64,000 nt of DNA. Source: Betaproteobacteria bacterium. GTDB lineage: Bacteria; Pseudomonadota; Gammaproteobacteria; Burkholderiales; Thiobacillaceae. Shown here piece by piece: positions 1 to 13,149 of this stretch. How positions within the stretch are numbered: position 1 is the stretch's first letter; each line of letters opens with the position of its first letter. The stretch lies in assembly GCA_016219425.1 (NCBI GenBank), contig JACRNB010000015.1:62001-126000 (forward strand). The letters run 5' to 3'. The notes under the pieces were generated by a model. It was not told where the DNA came from and ran no database searches. It saw only the letters and a list, made by a program, of their open reading frames with translations. Made by a program: the position numbers and the translations under genes.

Positions 1-1722
1 CGCCTGGTGCTGTACCGTCTGCTGGATTTCACTTCCAACTACCGTATCACCGGCCTCTTTTCCGAGATGAACGCGGGCGGCGAGGCCATTGACGGTTTCA
101 TGGCCCTGACCTGGTGTTTCGGTCTTCTGGCCGCCGCAGGCAGTCGTTCCTGGCGCGGCATGGCGGCGGGCGGCGCGTTTTTCGCCCTGGCGCTGTACGC
201 CCTGGTCACCACCTTCTCCCGCGCCAGCTACCTGGGCCTGCTCACCGGTGCGGCGGCGGGGGCGGCGCTGTTGGTGATGCGTCGTCGCGCCGGGCCCGGC
301 GGTGCGCCCCTGCGCTTCGACGCCAACAGCCTGCCCGGTCTGCTCGCGCCCCTGACCCTGGCGCTGGCCTACGGCAAGGGCGGCATCATCGCCGTGCTGG
401 CGGGGCTGCTGGCCTGGGGCGGTGCGCTTCTTGCCGCCTACCTTGCGCGTCAGCGGCATCGGGCGGCCTGGCTCGGTCTGGGCGTGGGGGCGCTGTTCCT
501 GGGGCTGCTGGGGATGTCCCACGCCATGGAGACCAGCCGTTGGGTGGCGAACGAGTCGGGCGATGCCTTCCTGCTGGCTGCGGCCCTGTGCCTGATCAAC
601 GCTGCGGGCGGCGGTTGGGCCGGCCACCGGCTGGCGCCGCTGCTGAATCCGCGCGCCCTCATCATCACCCTGGTGGCGGTGGCGGTGGGGCTGGGCGTGG
701 TGCTGCCCGCCGCCTTCGGCGCCCTGATGGGGGTGCGCATGCAGACCGCCGGCAAGGATGTGGAGAAACGGGAACACCACTGGGTCAAGGCCATCGAGAT
801 GATGTCCCCGGAACTGGACGCCACCTTGTTCGGCGAGGGCGTGGGACGCTTTCCTGCGCGCTATCTCTGGTCTCAGGGCCGCACCGGCACGGGGATTGGC
901 GAGGACATGGGCAGCTACCAGTTTCAGCGCGATGAAGAGGGCCGCAATCTCTATCTGGCCATGGGGGGCGGCCAGGATGCGCGCGTGACTCAGCGCGTGC
1001 CGCTGCCGGCGGGGCGCAGCTACACCCTATCGCTCAAGGTGAAGACGGACGATCCGCAGCTCTGGCTGCGTCTGCGCCTGTATCGCCGCAATGTGGTGAT
1101 GCTGGAGGACGGCATGGGTCAGGCGGTGAACTTCGAGCGCACCCTGACCAGTACCCAGGGGCAGTGGGTGACGGTGGCCTGGAACTTCAAGATGGGTGCG
1201 TTGGGGGAGGACGGCCTGACGGCGCGCCTGCCTCTGGTGCTGGAGGTCATGAACCTGCGCAAGTACGACTACACCCAGCGCGCCGGCACCGTGGCCCTGA
1301 TCGACGAGGTGAGCCTGAAAGACCAGTACGGCGAGGAGTGGATTGCCAACGGCGATTTCTCGCGCGGCATGGAGCGCTGGTTCCCGCATTTCGACTTCAA
1401 CCACATGCCGTGGCACATCAAGAACCTGTGGGTGAACATCTACTTCGATCAAGGGGCGCTGGGGGCGCTGGCCCTGGCGGGGTTGTTCTTCACGGTGCTG
1501 GCGGCGTCGGTGCAGCGCGCGCGCCGGGGCGACCTGTGGGGCGTGGCTACCGCCGCCGCCCTGGTCAGCTTCCTGACCGTGGGCCTGTTCGGCGGCCTGC
1601 TCGACATGCCCAGGGTGATGTTCCTGTGCTTCCTGTTGCTGCTGGCGAGTGCGCTGTCCGGTGCGCGTCGCACCCCAAAGCAGCCCCACGGTCACCATCA
1701 CCCTCACCATCACCCCTTGTAG
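1..1722 (+). CDS. O-antigen ligase / exopolysaccharide polymerase-like membrane protein (5' truncated)
   Basis: The frame is already open at the first base, so the true start lies upstream of the window. The visible part has eight or so hydrophobic segments, then a long extracytoplasmic region (about residues 245-480), then two or three more membrane segments. Motifs such as GLFSEMNAGGEA and TFSRASYLG resemble the Wzy_C/O-antigen ligase superfamily of polysaccharide ligases and polymerases. The large loop contains a beta-rich stretch ending in IDEVSLKD and NGDFSRGMERW, which resembles the carbohydrate-binding modules placed between membrane segments in EPS-associated family members. The C-terminus is histidine-rich (HGHHHPHHHPL), and the stop codon is supplied by a REP-like repeat. 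A role in attaching or polymerising surface polysaccharide is inferred from family resemblance only. Confidence 0.65.
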   Translation, partial: RLVLYRLLDFTSNYRITGLFSEMNAGGEAIDGFMALTWCFGLLAAAGSRSWRGMAAGGAFFALALYALVTTFSRASYLGLLTGAAAGAALLVMRRRAGPGGAPLRFDANSLPGLLAPLTLALAYGKGGIIAVLAGLLAWGGALLAAYLARQRHRAAWLGLGVGALFLGLLGMSHAMETSRWVANESGDAFLLAAALCLINAAGGGWAGHRLAPLLNPRALIITLVAVAVGLGVVLPAAFGALMGVRMQTAGKDVEKREHHWVKAIEMMSPELDATLFGEGVGRFPARYLWSQGRTGTGIGEDMGSYQFQRDEEGRNLYLAMGGGQDARVTQRVPLPAGRSYTLSLKVKTDDPQLWLRLRLYRRNVVMLEDGMGQAVNFERTLTSTQGQWVTVAWNFKMGALGEDGLTARLPLVLEVMNLRKYDYTQRAGTVALIDEVSLKDQYGEEWIANGDFSRGMERWFPHFDFNHMPWHIKNLWVNIYFDQGALGALALAGLFFTVLAASVQRARRGDLWGVATAAALVSFLTVGLFGGLLDMPRVMFLCFLLLLASALSGARRTPKQPHGHHHPHHHPL

Positions 1723-1797
1723 GAGCCCGGCTGTGCCGGGCGATCAACCCGCTTCGCGCCAGGCAAAGGCATCGCCCGGCACAGCCGGGCTCCTACA
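1719..1797. repeat. REP-like inverted pair (family 1)
   Basis: Two copies of a dyad element (core GTAGGAGCCCGGCTG, tail GCCGGGCGAT) lie head to head with about 25 bases between them. The left copy provides the TAG stop of the upstream membrane-protein gene. The same element recurs near 25.2, 32.4, 44.5 and 46.1 kb. Confidence 0.85.
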
Positions 1798-1827
1798 GGG
1801 GGGGTGTGGCGTGACCGGGGGTGGCCG

Positions 1828-2373
1828 TCAGGCGTTCCCGACCTCGTTCAGCAGTTTTTCCACCGCCCTCCGGTAGTAGACGAAGTCCATCTCCGGGCAG
1901 GGCGCGCCCAGGCGGGTGCAGGCGGCGGAGACCTGGCCGCGGTGGTGCTGGTAGTGGCCGAATACATGGGTGAGCGCGTCATGCACCGACATGCGGCGCG
2001 GTTTGCCGTCGCTGGCGGTGAACTCGGCCTCGCCTTCAAACCAGTCTTCCGGTTGCGCCTCCAGCCAGGCTTGATGCTGGCGCACCTCGCGGCGCAGGGC
2101 CATCTTCAGCTCGCGCCAGTCCGGGTGATGGATCACGCGCCAGTCCACGTTCAGGGCCTCGCCGCGCAGGCGCGCGAACCAGACCCGGCTCACCATCAGG
2201 ATGTGGTCCACGGTGTGGTGGATGCTCTTGAAGAACAGGCCGGCATCGCCCTCGATGGCCTCGGGCGTAAGGTGGTCGATGGCGGTGAACAGGATGTCGT
2301 CGGCCCAGTGCTGGTAGTCGGCCTGCTCGATGAAGTGTTGTTTCCAGGTGGGCAAGGCGTTCTCCTCAATCAA
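1828..2373 (-). CDS. DinB-family protein
   Basis: This 181-residue protein has the size and helical pattern of the DinB/YfiT four-helix-bundle family, which includes putative metal-dependent thiol transferases and damage-inducible proteins. Candidate metal ligands are the histidines in SIHHTVDHI (about residues 50-58) and HVFGHYQHHRGQ (about residues 137-148), spaced as in the family. The ATG overlaps the end of apbE by 8 bases, so it is probably translationally coupled as the last gene of an argB-gshB-apbE-dinB run. No specific substrate can be assigned. A glutathione-related role is only suggested by the nearby gshB. Confidence 0.75.
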   Translation of the reverse strand: MIEENALPTWKQHFIEQADYQHWADDILFTAIDHLTPEAIEGDAGLFFKSIHHTVDHILMVSRVWFARLRGEALNVDWRVIHHPDWRELKMALRREVRQHQAWLEAQPEDWFEGEAEFTASDGKPRRMSVHDALTHVFGHYQHHRGQVSAACTRLGAPCPEMDFVYYRRAVEKLLNEVGNA

Positions 2374-3526
2374 TGATGTCCACAGGCGTCTTGGGTTCCG
2401 GCCAGGTCAGCCGGGCGGCCAGGGCGCGCGTGACCCGTATCTTGCCATCGGCCTCCACCGCCAGCGCTTCGGTGACGCCCAGGCGTTGCGCCATCTCGCG
2501 CCAGCCGCCGGGGCCGGCCACGAACAGCGGCTTGCTCGCGACGTCGGAGCGCACGCCCGCCGCCGCGCCCCGGGTCAGCACGGTCACCGCCTGCATGGTG
2601 GCGACAGGCTGGCCGTTGCGCGGGTCGATCAGGTGGCTGTAGCGCCTGGCGTCCAGCTCAAAGAAGCGCTGGTAGTCGCCCGAGGTGCCGATGGCTTCGC
2701 CGTCCTGCAATTCCAGCATCGCCAGCGCCCCGGCGCGGCGCGGGTGCTGAATGCCCACGCGCCAGGGTGTGCCGCCCTTCGATCCCAGCGCCATGACGTT
2801 GCCGCCGATGTTGATGAGGGCGTTGGCGATGCCGTGCTGTTTCAGGATTGCCGCCGCCTGGTCCAGGGCGTAGCCCTTGGCGTAGCCGCCCAGGTCGATG
2901 CGCACCGCCGGGTTGGCGGATGCCAGGGCGTCGTCGTCGATCTTCAGGTCGGCCATGGCGGGCCGGGCGCGCACGAGTCTCGCCACGGCGGCGGGGTCGG
3001 GCAGGCGCGCCGCGAAGGCGTCGGTATGAAACCCCCACAGGCGTACCAGGTTGCCGATGGCGGGGTTGAACAATCCGTCGGACAGGGCGGACAGCCGCGC
3101 CGCGTCGCGCAGCAGGGGGGCGATGCCGGGGGGCAGGGGGATGCGCTTCTCACCGCGTGCGATGGCGGCGTTCACCGTCTCCATCGGTCCCGGCTCCCAG
3201 GGGTGCAGGGTGCGGTGCATGCGGTCGAATTCACGCAACACCGCGTCTACCGCCGGGCGCGCGCTGGCTTCCGGCGCGCCGTGGGTGGTGATCTCCACCA
3301 GGGTGCCGAAGACGTAGGCCTGTTGTTTGTAGAGGGGCGGGGTGCAGGCGGTGAGGAGGAAGATGGCGGCGAGGAGGAGCAAAAAACGAGCCCCTCCCCC
3401 TTGAGGGGGGAGGGGTTGGGGAGAGGGTGGGGCGGGCGCAGCTCGCCCGAGGTCACGTCCCACCCCCTCCCTGCCCTCCCCCCTCAAGGGGGAGGGTTCT
3501 AGTGTGGTTGGCGGCTTATGCCTCAT
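2366..3526 (-). CDS. apbE: FAD:protein FMN transferase (ApbE), lipoprotein with repeat-derived N-terminus
   Basis: ApbE covalently attaches FMN to threonine residues of target flavoproteins such as NqrB/C and RnfG/D, outside the inner membrane. Family features are visible: GTLVEITTHG near the start of the mature domain, DLGGYAKGYALD, NIGGNVMALG, and a late TSGDYQRFFE...YSHLIDPRNG block. A hydrophobic run ending in LLTAC is a good lipobox. The ATG overlaps the end of gshB by 11 bases. However, the first 45 or so residues (PSPLRGEGREGVG, PQPLPPQGGG) are translated from a C/G-rich repeat lying between that ATG and the signal peptide. Either the repeat is translated as an odd N-extension, or initiation occurs at an internal non-ATG codon just before the hydrophobic stretch. 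Confidence 0.88.
   Translation of the reverse strand: MRHKPPTTLEPSPLRGEGREGVGRDLGRAAPAPPSPQPLPPQGGGARFLLLLAAIFLLTACTPPLYKQQAYVFGTLVEITTHGAPEASARPAVDAVLREFDRMHRTLHPWEPGPMETVNAAIARGEKRIPLPPGIAPLLRDAARLSALSDGLFNPAIGNLVRLWGFHTDAFAARLPDPAAVARLVRARPAMADLKIDDDALASANPAVRIDLGGYAKGYALDQAAAILKQHGIANALINIGGNVMALGSKGGTPWRVGIQHPRRAGALAMLELQDGEAIGTSGDYQRFFELDARRYSHLIDPRNGQPVATMQAVTVLTRGAAAGVRSDVASKPLFVAGPGGWREMAQRLGVTEALAVEADGKIRVTRALAARLTWPEPKTPVDIID
3389..3497. repeat. C/G-rich inverted repeat (family 2)
   Basis: Two arms built on CCCTCCCCC-TTGAGGGGGAGGG face each other around a GGCGGGCGCAGCTCGCCC centre. The element lies inside the reading frame at the 5' end of apbE. Related elements occur at 16.9, 37.4, 60.5 and 62.1 kb. 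Confidence 0.8.
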
Positions 3527-4469
3527 GTTTTACACACCGCTCCAGCGCATCCATGAACATCCCCGCCACGTCGAACCCGGTCTGGGCGGTGATCTCGCGG
3601 AAGCAGGTGGGGCTGGTGACGTTGACCTCGGTAAGGCAGTCGCCGATCACGTCCAGCCCCGCCAGCAGGATGCCTGCCGCCCGGAGCGTAGGCCCCAGGG
3701 ATTCGGCGATCTCGCGGTCGCGCGCGGTGAGGGGACGCGCCACGCCGGTTCCCCCCGCCGCCAGGTTGCCGCGCGTCTCGCCTGGGGCGGGGATGCGCGC
3801 CAGGGCGTAGGGGACGGGCGCGCCGTCGATCACCAGTACGCGCTTGTCGCCCTCTTTGATCTCCGGCAGGTAGCGCTGGGCCATGACGGCGCGGGCGCCG
3901 TAGGCGGTGGAGGTCTCCAGGATGGCGCCCAGGTTGGCGTCGTCCGGGCGCAGGCGGAACACCCCGGCCCCGCCCATGGCGTCGAGCGGTTTCACCACGA
4001 TGTCGCCCTGTTCCTGGAGGAAGGCGCGAATCTGAAGCGGGTCGCCGCTCACCAGCGAGGGGGCGGTGAAGGCGGGGAAGCGGGCGATGGCGAGCTTCTC
4101 GTTGAAGTCGCGCAGGGCCTGGGGCCGGTTGAACACGCGCGCGCCCAGGCGCTCCGCCATCTCCAGGAGCCAGGTGGCGGTGAGATAGGCGGCGTCGAAG
4201 GGCGGGTCTGTGCGCATGAGCACGGCGTCGAACGCGGCGAGGTCATGCCAGTGCGCCTCGCCGCGTTCAAACCAGGGCGCTTGCCCTGCCGGGGTCAGCG
4301 TCACCGGGAAGGCTTTGCCCTGCACCCGCCCGTCACGCCAGAGCAGGTCCGCCGCCAGCATGGCGTGGAGGCCATGCCCGCGCCGGGCGGCCTCCGCCAT
4401 CATGGCGTAGGTGGAGTCCTTGTAGGTCTTGAAGGATTCCAGAGGGTCGGCGATGAAGAGGAGGTTCAT
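3516..4469 (-). CDS. gshB: glutathione synthetase
   Basis: GshB ligates glycine to gamma-glutamylcysteine in the cytoplasm using ATP. The 317-residue protein matches the family length. It begins MNLLFIADPLESFKTYKDST, the classic GshB N-terminus, and has ATP-grasp elements DIVVKPLDAMGGAGVFRL and a C-terminal DVIGDCLTEVNVTSPTCFRE that includes the metal-binding Glu/Asn. I chose the ATG giving MNLL rather than an in-frame TTG six codons upstream, because family members start there. It lies 53 bases after argB and overlaps apbE by 11 bases. A gshA is not in the window. Confidence 0.95.
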   Translation of the reverse strand: MNLLFIADPLESFKTYKDSTYAMMAEAARRGHGLHAMLAADLLWRDGRVQGKAFPVTLTPAGQAPWFERGEAHWHDLAAFDAVLMRTDPPFDAAYLTATWLLEMAERLGARVFNRPQALRDFNEKLAIARFPAFTAPSLVSGDPLQIRAFLQEQGDIVVKPLDAMGGAGVFRLRPDDANLGAILETSTAYGARAVMAQRYLPEIKEGDKRVLVIDGAPVPYALARIPAPGETRGNLAAGGTGVARPLTARDREIAESLGPTLRAAGILLAGLDVIGDCLTEVNVTSPTCFREITAQTGFDVAGMFMDALERCVKHEA

Positions 4470-4522
4470 GGGGGCTCGTTCAGACAATCCTGCGGCGGCG
4501 GGGGATGCGCCCCGCCCCGGCC

Positions 4523-5497
<975 letters not shown>

Positions 5498-5932
5498 TCA
5501 CTCGATGGCGAGCCTGCGCGCGCTGGCAATGGCCTTCTTGGGCAGGACGAGCTCCAGCACGCCATTGTCGAACCGGGCCTTGGCGTTGGCTTCGTCCACT
5601 TCCTGGCTCAGGCCTATGGTGCGGGAGACCTTGCCGAAATGGCGTTCGCTGCGCAGCAGTTTGTCGCCATCCTTTTCTTCCGTGTCTTTCTTGACCTCGG
5701 CGGAGAGAACCAGGGTGCGGCCATCCAGGGTGATGTGGATGTCGTCCTTGGCTACGCCCGGCATTTCTGCGTGGACGGTGTAGGCCTGATCGCCTTCCTT
5801 CACATCCATGCGGATGGATTGCATGTCGGGCATGTCGGCGGGCATGCGTACAGGGCGTACGAAAAAGCCCTTGAACAGGTCGTCGAACAGGTCGTCGAGG
5901 GCATAAGGGTCACGTCTGACGAGGTTGCTCAT
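5498..5932 (-). CDS. small heat-shock protein, Hsp20/alpha-crystallin family
   Basis: An ATP-independent chaperone that binds unfolding clients. The 144 residues comprise a short N-terminal arm (RRDPYALDDLFDDLFKGFF), an alpha-crystallin domain from about residue 42 (MDVKEGDQAYTVHAEMPGV) to the conserved DNGVLELVLPKK, and a short tail. The usual C-terminal I-x-I motif is not obvious. A possible RpoH-type promoter lies 50-80 bases upstream. It diverges from the bufferin-like cassette across about 250 bases. Confidence 0.93.
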   Translation of the reverse strand: MSNLVRRDPYALDDLFDDLFKGFFVRPVRMPADMPDMQSIRMDVKEGDQAYTVHAEMPGVAKDDIHITLDGRTLVLSAEVKKDTEEKDGDKLLRSERHFGKVSRTIGLSQEVDEANAKARFDNGVLELVLPKKAIASARRLAIE

Positions 5933-5983
5933 GGTGCGCTCCTTTCTCGTGGGTTTGCCGGAATGACCACGGCGGTCAATTTC

Positions 5984-6012
5984 AATATCGCGCTGCCTAC
6001 GGAATATTCAAG
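5984..6012 (-). promoter_or_regulatory. possible sigma-32 promoter for the Hsp20 gene
   Basis: On the minus strand CTTGAAT is followed 15 bases later by CGATATT, a partial match to the RpoH consensus (CTTGAAA, 13-15 bases, CCCATNT). Position about 50 bases before the Hsp20 ATG is suitable. The -10 match is imperfect. Confidence 0.35.
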
Positions 6013-6044
6013 ACCTCGCTATCCCCTTGTATTTCAAAAAGAAC

Positions 6045-6074
6045 TTGCGATTGTTGAGTAATACTGTCTACATT
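6045..6074 (+). promoter_or_regulatory. possible sigma-70 promoter for the bufferin-like cassette
   Basis: TTGCGA and TACATT are separated by 18 bases, about 110 bases upstream of the precursor ATG. Bufferin operons in other bacteria can be under ECF sigma factors, and I see no clear ECF signature here, so this is tentative. Confidence 0.35.
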
Positions 6075-6182
6075 GCGAGCAGCACCAAAACGTACTCGAT
6101 CAGGGCGCATCCCACCTTGAATTACCTACGTGGAGGGCGATGCCGATCCCGGCAATTTTCATCACCACAGGAGAATTTCATC

Positions 6183-6662
6183 ATGGCTAGCAAGAAAACC
6201 GTTCTGACCCTGGTTCTGGGTTCCGCCATCGCCGCCGCCCTGGGCGCTGCGGCGCCCGCTGTTGCTGCCGAGAACCCGTTTGCCGCTGAGTCCCTGGGCA
6301 AGGGCTACATGGTGGCGGAGGCCGACAAGGCCAAAGAAGGCAAGTGCGGCGGCATGAAAGGCAAGGAAGGCAAGTGTGGCGGCGACAAGAAGGCCATGGA
6401 GGGCAAGTGCGGCGGCAAGAAGAGCGCCGAGGATGCGGACGCCAACAAGAAGATGATGAAAGAGGGCAAGTGCGGCGAAGGCAAATGCGGGGCCAAAAAG
6501 GCCATGGAAGGCAAGTGCGGCGGTGACAAGAAGGCCATGGAGGGCAAGTGTGGCGGCGACAAGAAGCCCATGGAAGGCAAGTGCGGTGGCATGAAAGCCA
6601 AGGAGGGCAAGTGTGGTGGTGACAAGAAGCCCATGGAAGGCAAGTGCGGCGGCAAGAAGTAA
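6183..6662 (+). CDS. bufferin-like RiPP precursor with ten EGKCG motifs
   Basis: This 159-residue protein has an N-terminal signal peptide (MASKKTVLTLVLGSAIAAAL through APAVAA) and a Lys/Gly-rich body. Ten copies of EGKCG are spaced by short DKKAM/DKKPM/MKGK linkers, and every cysteine in the protein lies in such a motif. EGKCG-bearing secreted peptides encoded beside MNIO (DUF692) and DUF2063 proteins are the bufferins, metal (copper)-buffering RiPPs whose cysteines are oxidatively modified to thiooxazole-type heterocycles. The ATG is preceded by AGGAG at good spacing; longer upstream frames lack such a site. The next gene begins 8 bases after the stop. The role in copper or other soft-metal tolerance is inferred from the family. 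Ten motifs is an unusually long array. Confidence 0.85.
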   Translation: MASKKTVLTLVLGSAIAAALGAAAPAVAAENPFAAESLGKGYMVAEADKAKEGKCGGMKGKEGKCGGDKKAMEGKCGGKKSAEDADANKKMMKEGKCGEGKCGAKKAMEGKCGGDKKAMEGKCGGDKKPMEGKCGGMKAKEGKCGGDKKPMEGKCGGKK

Positions 6663-6670
6663 TCTGCCCC

Positions 6671-7531
6671 ATGAGCGCCATCCCGCGCCTTCATGGTGCG
6701 GGGCTTGGATTCCGGCGCGACCTGCTGCCTGACTTGCAGGCCGCGTCGGAGAACGGTCTCCCCCCCGAGATCGCGTTTTTCGAACTGGCGCCGGAAAACT
6801 GGATCGACATGGGCGGACGCCATGCCCGTACCCTGCGGCAATTCACCGAACGCCATCCCTTCGTCTGCCACGGCCTTTCCCTCTCTCTGGGCGGCCTGAC
6901 CCCGCTGGACGAGGTGCTGCTCAAAAAGATCAAGGCCTTCATGGCCGAACATCGGATGCCGCTCTACACCGAGCACCTGTCCTACTGTTCCGATCACGGC
7001 CACCTGTACGACCTGATGCCCATCCCCCCCACCTGGGAAGCGGTGAAATACGTCGCCGCCCGCATCCGCCGGGTGCAGGACATCCTGGAACAACGCATCG
7101 CCATCGAGAACGCCAGTTACTACGTCGCCGCCCCTCTGGGGGAGATGGACGAGCCGGCCTTCATCAACGCCGTATTGCAGGAGGCGGACTGCTGGCTGCA
7201 CCTGGATGTGAACAACATCTACGTCAACTCGGTGAATTTCGCTTTCGATCCGGTGGCTTACCTGCGTCGCATGCCTGCCGAGCGCATTGTTTATATGCAC
7301 ATGGCCGGGCACCACCAGGAATCGGAGACCCTCATCGTCGATACCCACGGCGCGGAGGTGATCGACCCCGTCTGGCAATTGCTGGACGCCAGTTATGACT
7401 TGCTTGGGGTGCACCCCACCTGCCTGGAACGGGACTTCAACATCCCGCCTCTGGCCGAACTGGCGCCGGAAGTGGCTCGGATCGCCCGGATTCAACGGGC
7501 CCACGCCCAGCCCCAACGCGCCGCCGCCTGA
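6671..7531 (+). CDS. MNIO family (DUF692) bufferin maturase
   Basis: Multinuclear non-heme iron-dependent oxidases of the DUF692 family modify cysteines in RiPP precursors. The 286-residue TIM-barrel-sized protein shows the expected metal-ligand clusters: CHGLSLSLGG, YTEHLSYCSDHG, IENASYY, LDVNNIYVN, YMHMAGHHQ and VDTHGAEV. I used the ATG just after the precursor stop; a longer in-frame start would overlap the precursor gene. It overlaps the following DUF2063 gene by one base (TGATG), so the two are probably translationally coupled. Its substrate should be the ten-motif peptide immediately upstream. Confidence 0.92.
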   Translation: MSAIPRLHGAGLGFRRDLLPDLQAASENGLPPEIAFFELAPENWIDMGGRHARTLRQFTERHPFVCHGLSLSLGGLTPLDEVLLKKIKAFMAEHRMPLYTEHLSYCSDHGHLYDLMPIPPTWEAVKYVAARIRRVQDILEQRIAIENASYYVAAPLGEMDEPAFINAVLQEADCWLHLDVNNIYVNSVNFAFDPVAYLRRMPAERIVYMHMAGHHQESETLIVDTHGAEVIDPVWQLLDASYDLLGVHPTCLERDFNIPPLAELAPEVARIARIQRAHAQPQRAAA

Positions 7532-8283
7532 TGGACTTCCAGGCCTACCAGCGCGCCTTCACCGCCCGCATCCGCGACCCCAAGGCCCATCCGCGTCCGC
7601 CCGGCGCTCCCGCCCGACGCATGAAGGTGTACGAGGAACTGCTCTTCAACAATCTTGAAGGCTTCCTCCTGGCCTGTTTTCCGGTGTGCAGAAAGATCCT
7701 TGGGGTGCGCCGCTGGAGCCGGCTGGTACGCAGCTTCTTCCGCGACCACGCCAGCCACACCCCCTATTTCCGCCAGATCCCGGAGGAATTTCTGCGCTAC
7801 CTCCAGGATGAGTGGACGCCGACGGAGAGCTACCCCGCCTTCCTGCCGGAACTGGCCCATTACGAATGGGTGGAACTCGAACTGGACACCTCGAACCGGG
7901 ACCGGGATTTGCCGGCCCACGATCCGGCGGGCGACCTGATGGCGGGGCGTCCCCTGCTGAATCCGGTGCTGCGCGTACTGGCCTACCGCTGGCCGGTGCA
8001 TCGACTCTCGCCCCGTTTCAAGCCCGATCAGACGCCGGAGCAACCCACCTTCCTGATGGCGTTTCGCACCCTGGAAGACCTGGAGGTGCATTTCACCGTC
8101 GTCAACGCCGCCACCGCGCGGCTGCTGTCCCTGCTTCAGGAACGTCCCGGCCTCACTGGTGCGGACGCCCTGGAGATCCTCGCGCGCGAGATGGGGGCGG
8201 ATGCGCCCGCCATGCGCGCCCACGGCGAGGAACTGCTGGCGGACCTGCGGCATCAGGGCGTCCTGCTCGGCATCTTGCGCTGA
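7531..8283 (+). CDS. DUF2063 partner protein of the MNIO enzyme
   Basis: This 250-residue protein matches the DUF2063 family. The N-terminal half contains MKVYEELLFNNLEGFLLACFPVCRKILG, typical of the DNA-binding-like domain of this family, and the C-terminal half resembles an RRE-like winged fold (LTGADALEILAREMG). In characterised MNIO systems the DUF2063 protein serves as a peptide-recognition partner for the oxidase. Its start overlaps the stop of the MNIO gene by one base. It is the last gene of the three-gene cassette. Confidence 0.88.
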   Translation: MDFQAYQRAFTARIRDPKAHPRPPGAPARRMKVYEELLFNNLEGFLLACFPVCRKILGVRRWSRLVRSFFRDHASHTPYFRQIPEEFLRYLQDEWTPTESYPAFLPELAHYEWVELELDTSNRDRDLPAHDPAGDLMAGRPLLNPVLRVLAYRWPVHRLSPRFKPDQTPEQPTFLMAFRTLEDLEVHFTVVNAATARLLSLLQERPGLTGADALEILAREMGADAPAMRAHGEELLADLRHQGVLLGILR

Positions 8284-8320
8284 CCTCCCTGTATTCGGCC
8301 CACTGCGCTTGTCTCTTCGG

Positions 8321-8349
8321 TTGGCGCACCGCCCCCCGCACGCTAGAAT
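8321..8349 (+). promoter_or_regulatory. sigma-70 promoter of gltBD
   Basis: TTGGCG, 17 bases, TAGAAT lies 38 bases after the cassette and about 130 bases upstream of the gltB start. Predicted transcription start is near 8356. Confidence 0.55.
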
Positions 8350-8366
8350 TCCAAACCCTTTGAACC

Positions 8367-8400
8367 GGCGCGCGGCAATGAGATTTCCCATCCGCGCGCC
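8367..8400 (+). promoter_or_regulatory. leader hairpin upstream of gltB
   Basis: GGCGCGCGG pairs with CCGCGCGCC across 16 bases. This is the first of two hairpins in the predicted gltB leader. Its 5' arm sits just before, and its 3' arm inside, a 14-codon open frame. Confidence 0.45.
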
Positions 8401-8422
8401 TCGGAACATTCTTGGCCGGTGA
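8378..8422 (+). other. possible 14-codon leader peptide before gltB
   Basis: ATG to TGA encodes [14 protein letters not shown]. The stop codon falls inside the 5' arm of the following terminator-like hairpin, the geometry expected if a ribosome on this frame could affect hairpin folding. Four of fourteen residues are Arg. No convincing ribosome-binding site precedes it, so translation is uncertain. Confidence 0.25.
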
Positions 8423-8440
8423 CTTCACCGGCCTCTTTTT
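8414..8440 (+). terminator. rho-independent terminator/attenuator in the gltB leader
   Basis: GGCCGGTG-ACTT-CACCGGCC forms an 8-bp stem followed by TCTTTTT. It lies downstream of the predicted gltB promoter and 40 bases before the gltB start, so it could attenuate gltBD or end transcripts from the cassette upstream. Confidence 0.6.
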
Positions 8441-8481
8441 CGCCGCTCTCCGCGGCGGTTGGTTTGATTGAGGATGCCAGC

Positions 8482-13148
<4,667 letters not shown>

Positions 13149-13149
<1 letters not shown>

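Noticed and set aside
1719-1797. Family-1 repeats as a CRISPR array or insertion sequence.
   Set aside because: Copies are inverted pairs with short variable spacers at scattered loci, with no cas genes, no regular spacing and no transposase.
6187-6681. A Cys-rich open frame antisense to the bufferin-like precursor.
   Set aside because: Its cysteines and repeats are the reverse complement of the EGKCG repeats; no ribosome-binding site or signal.
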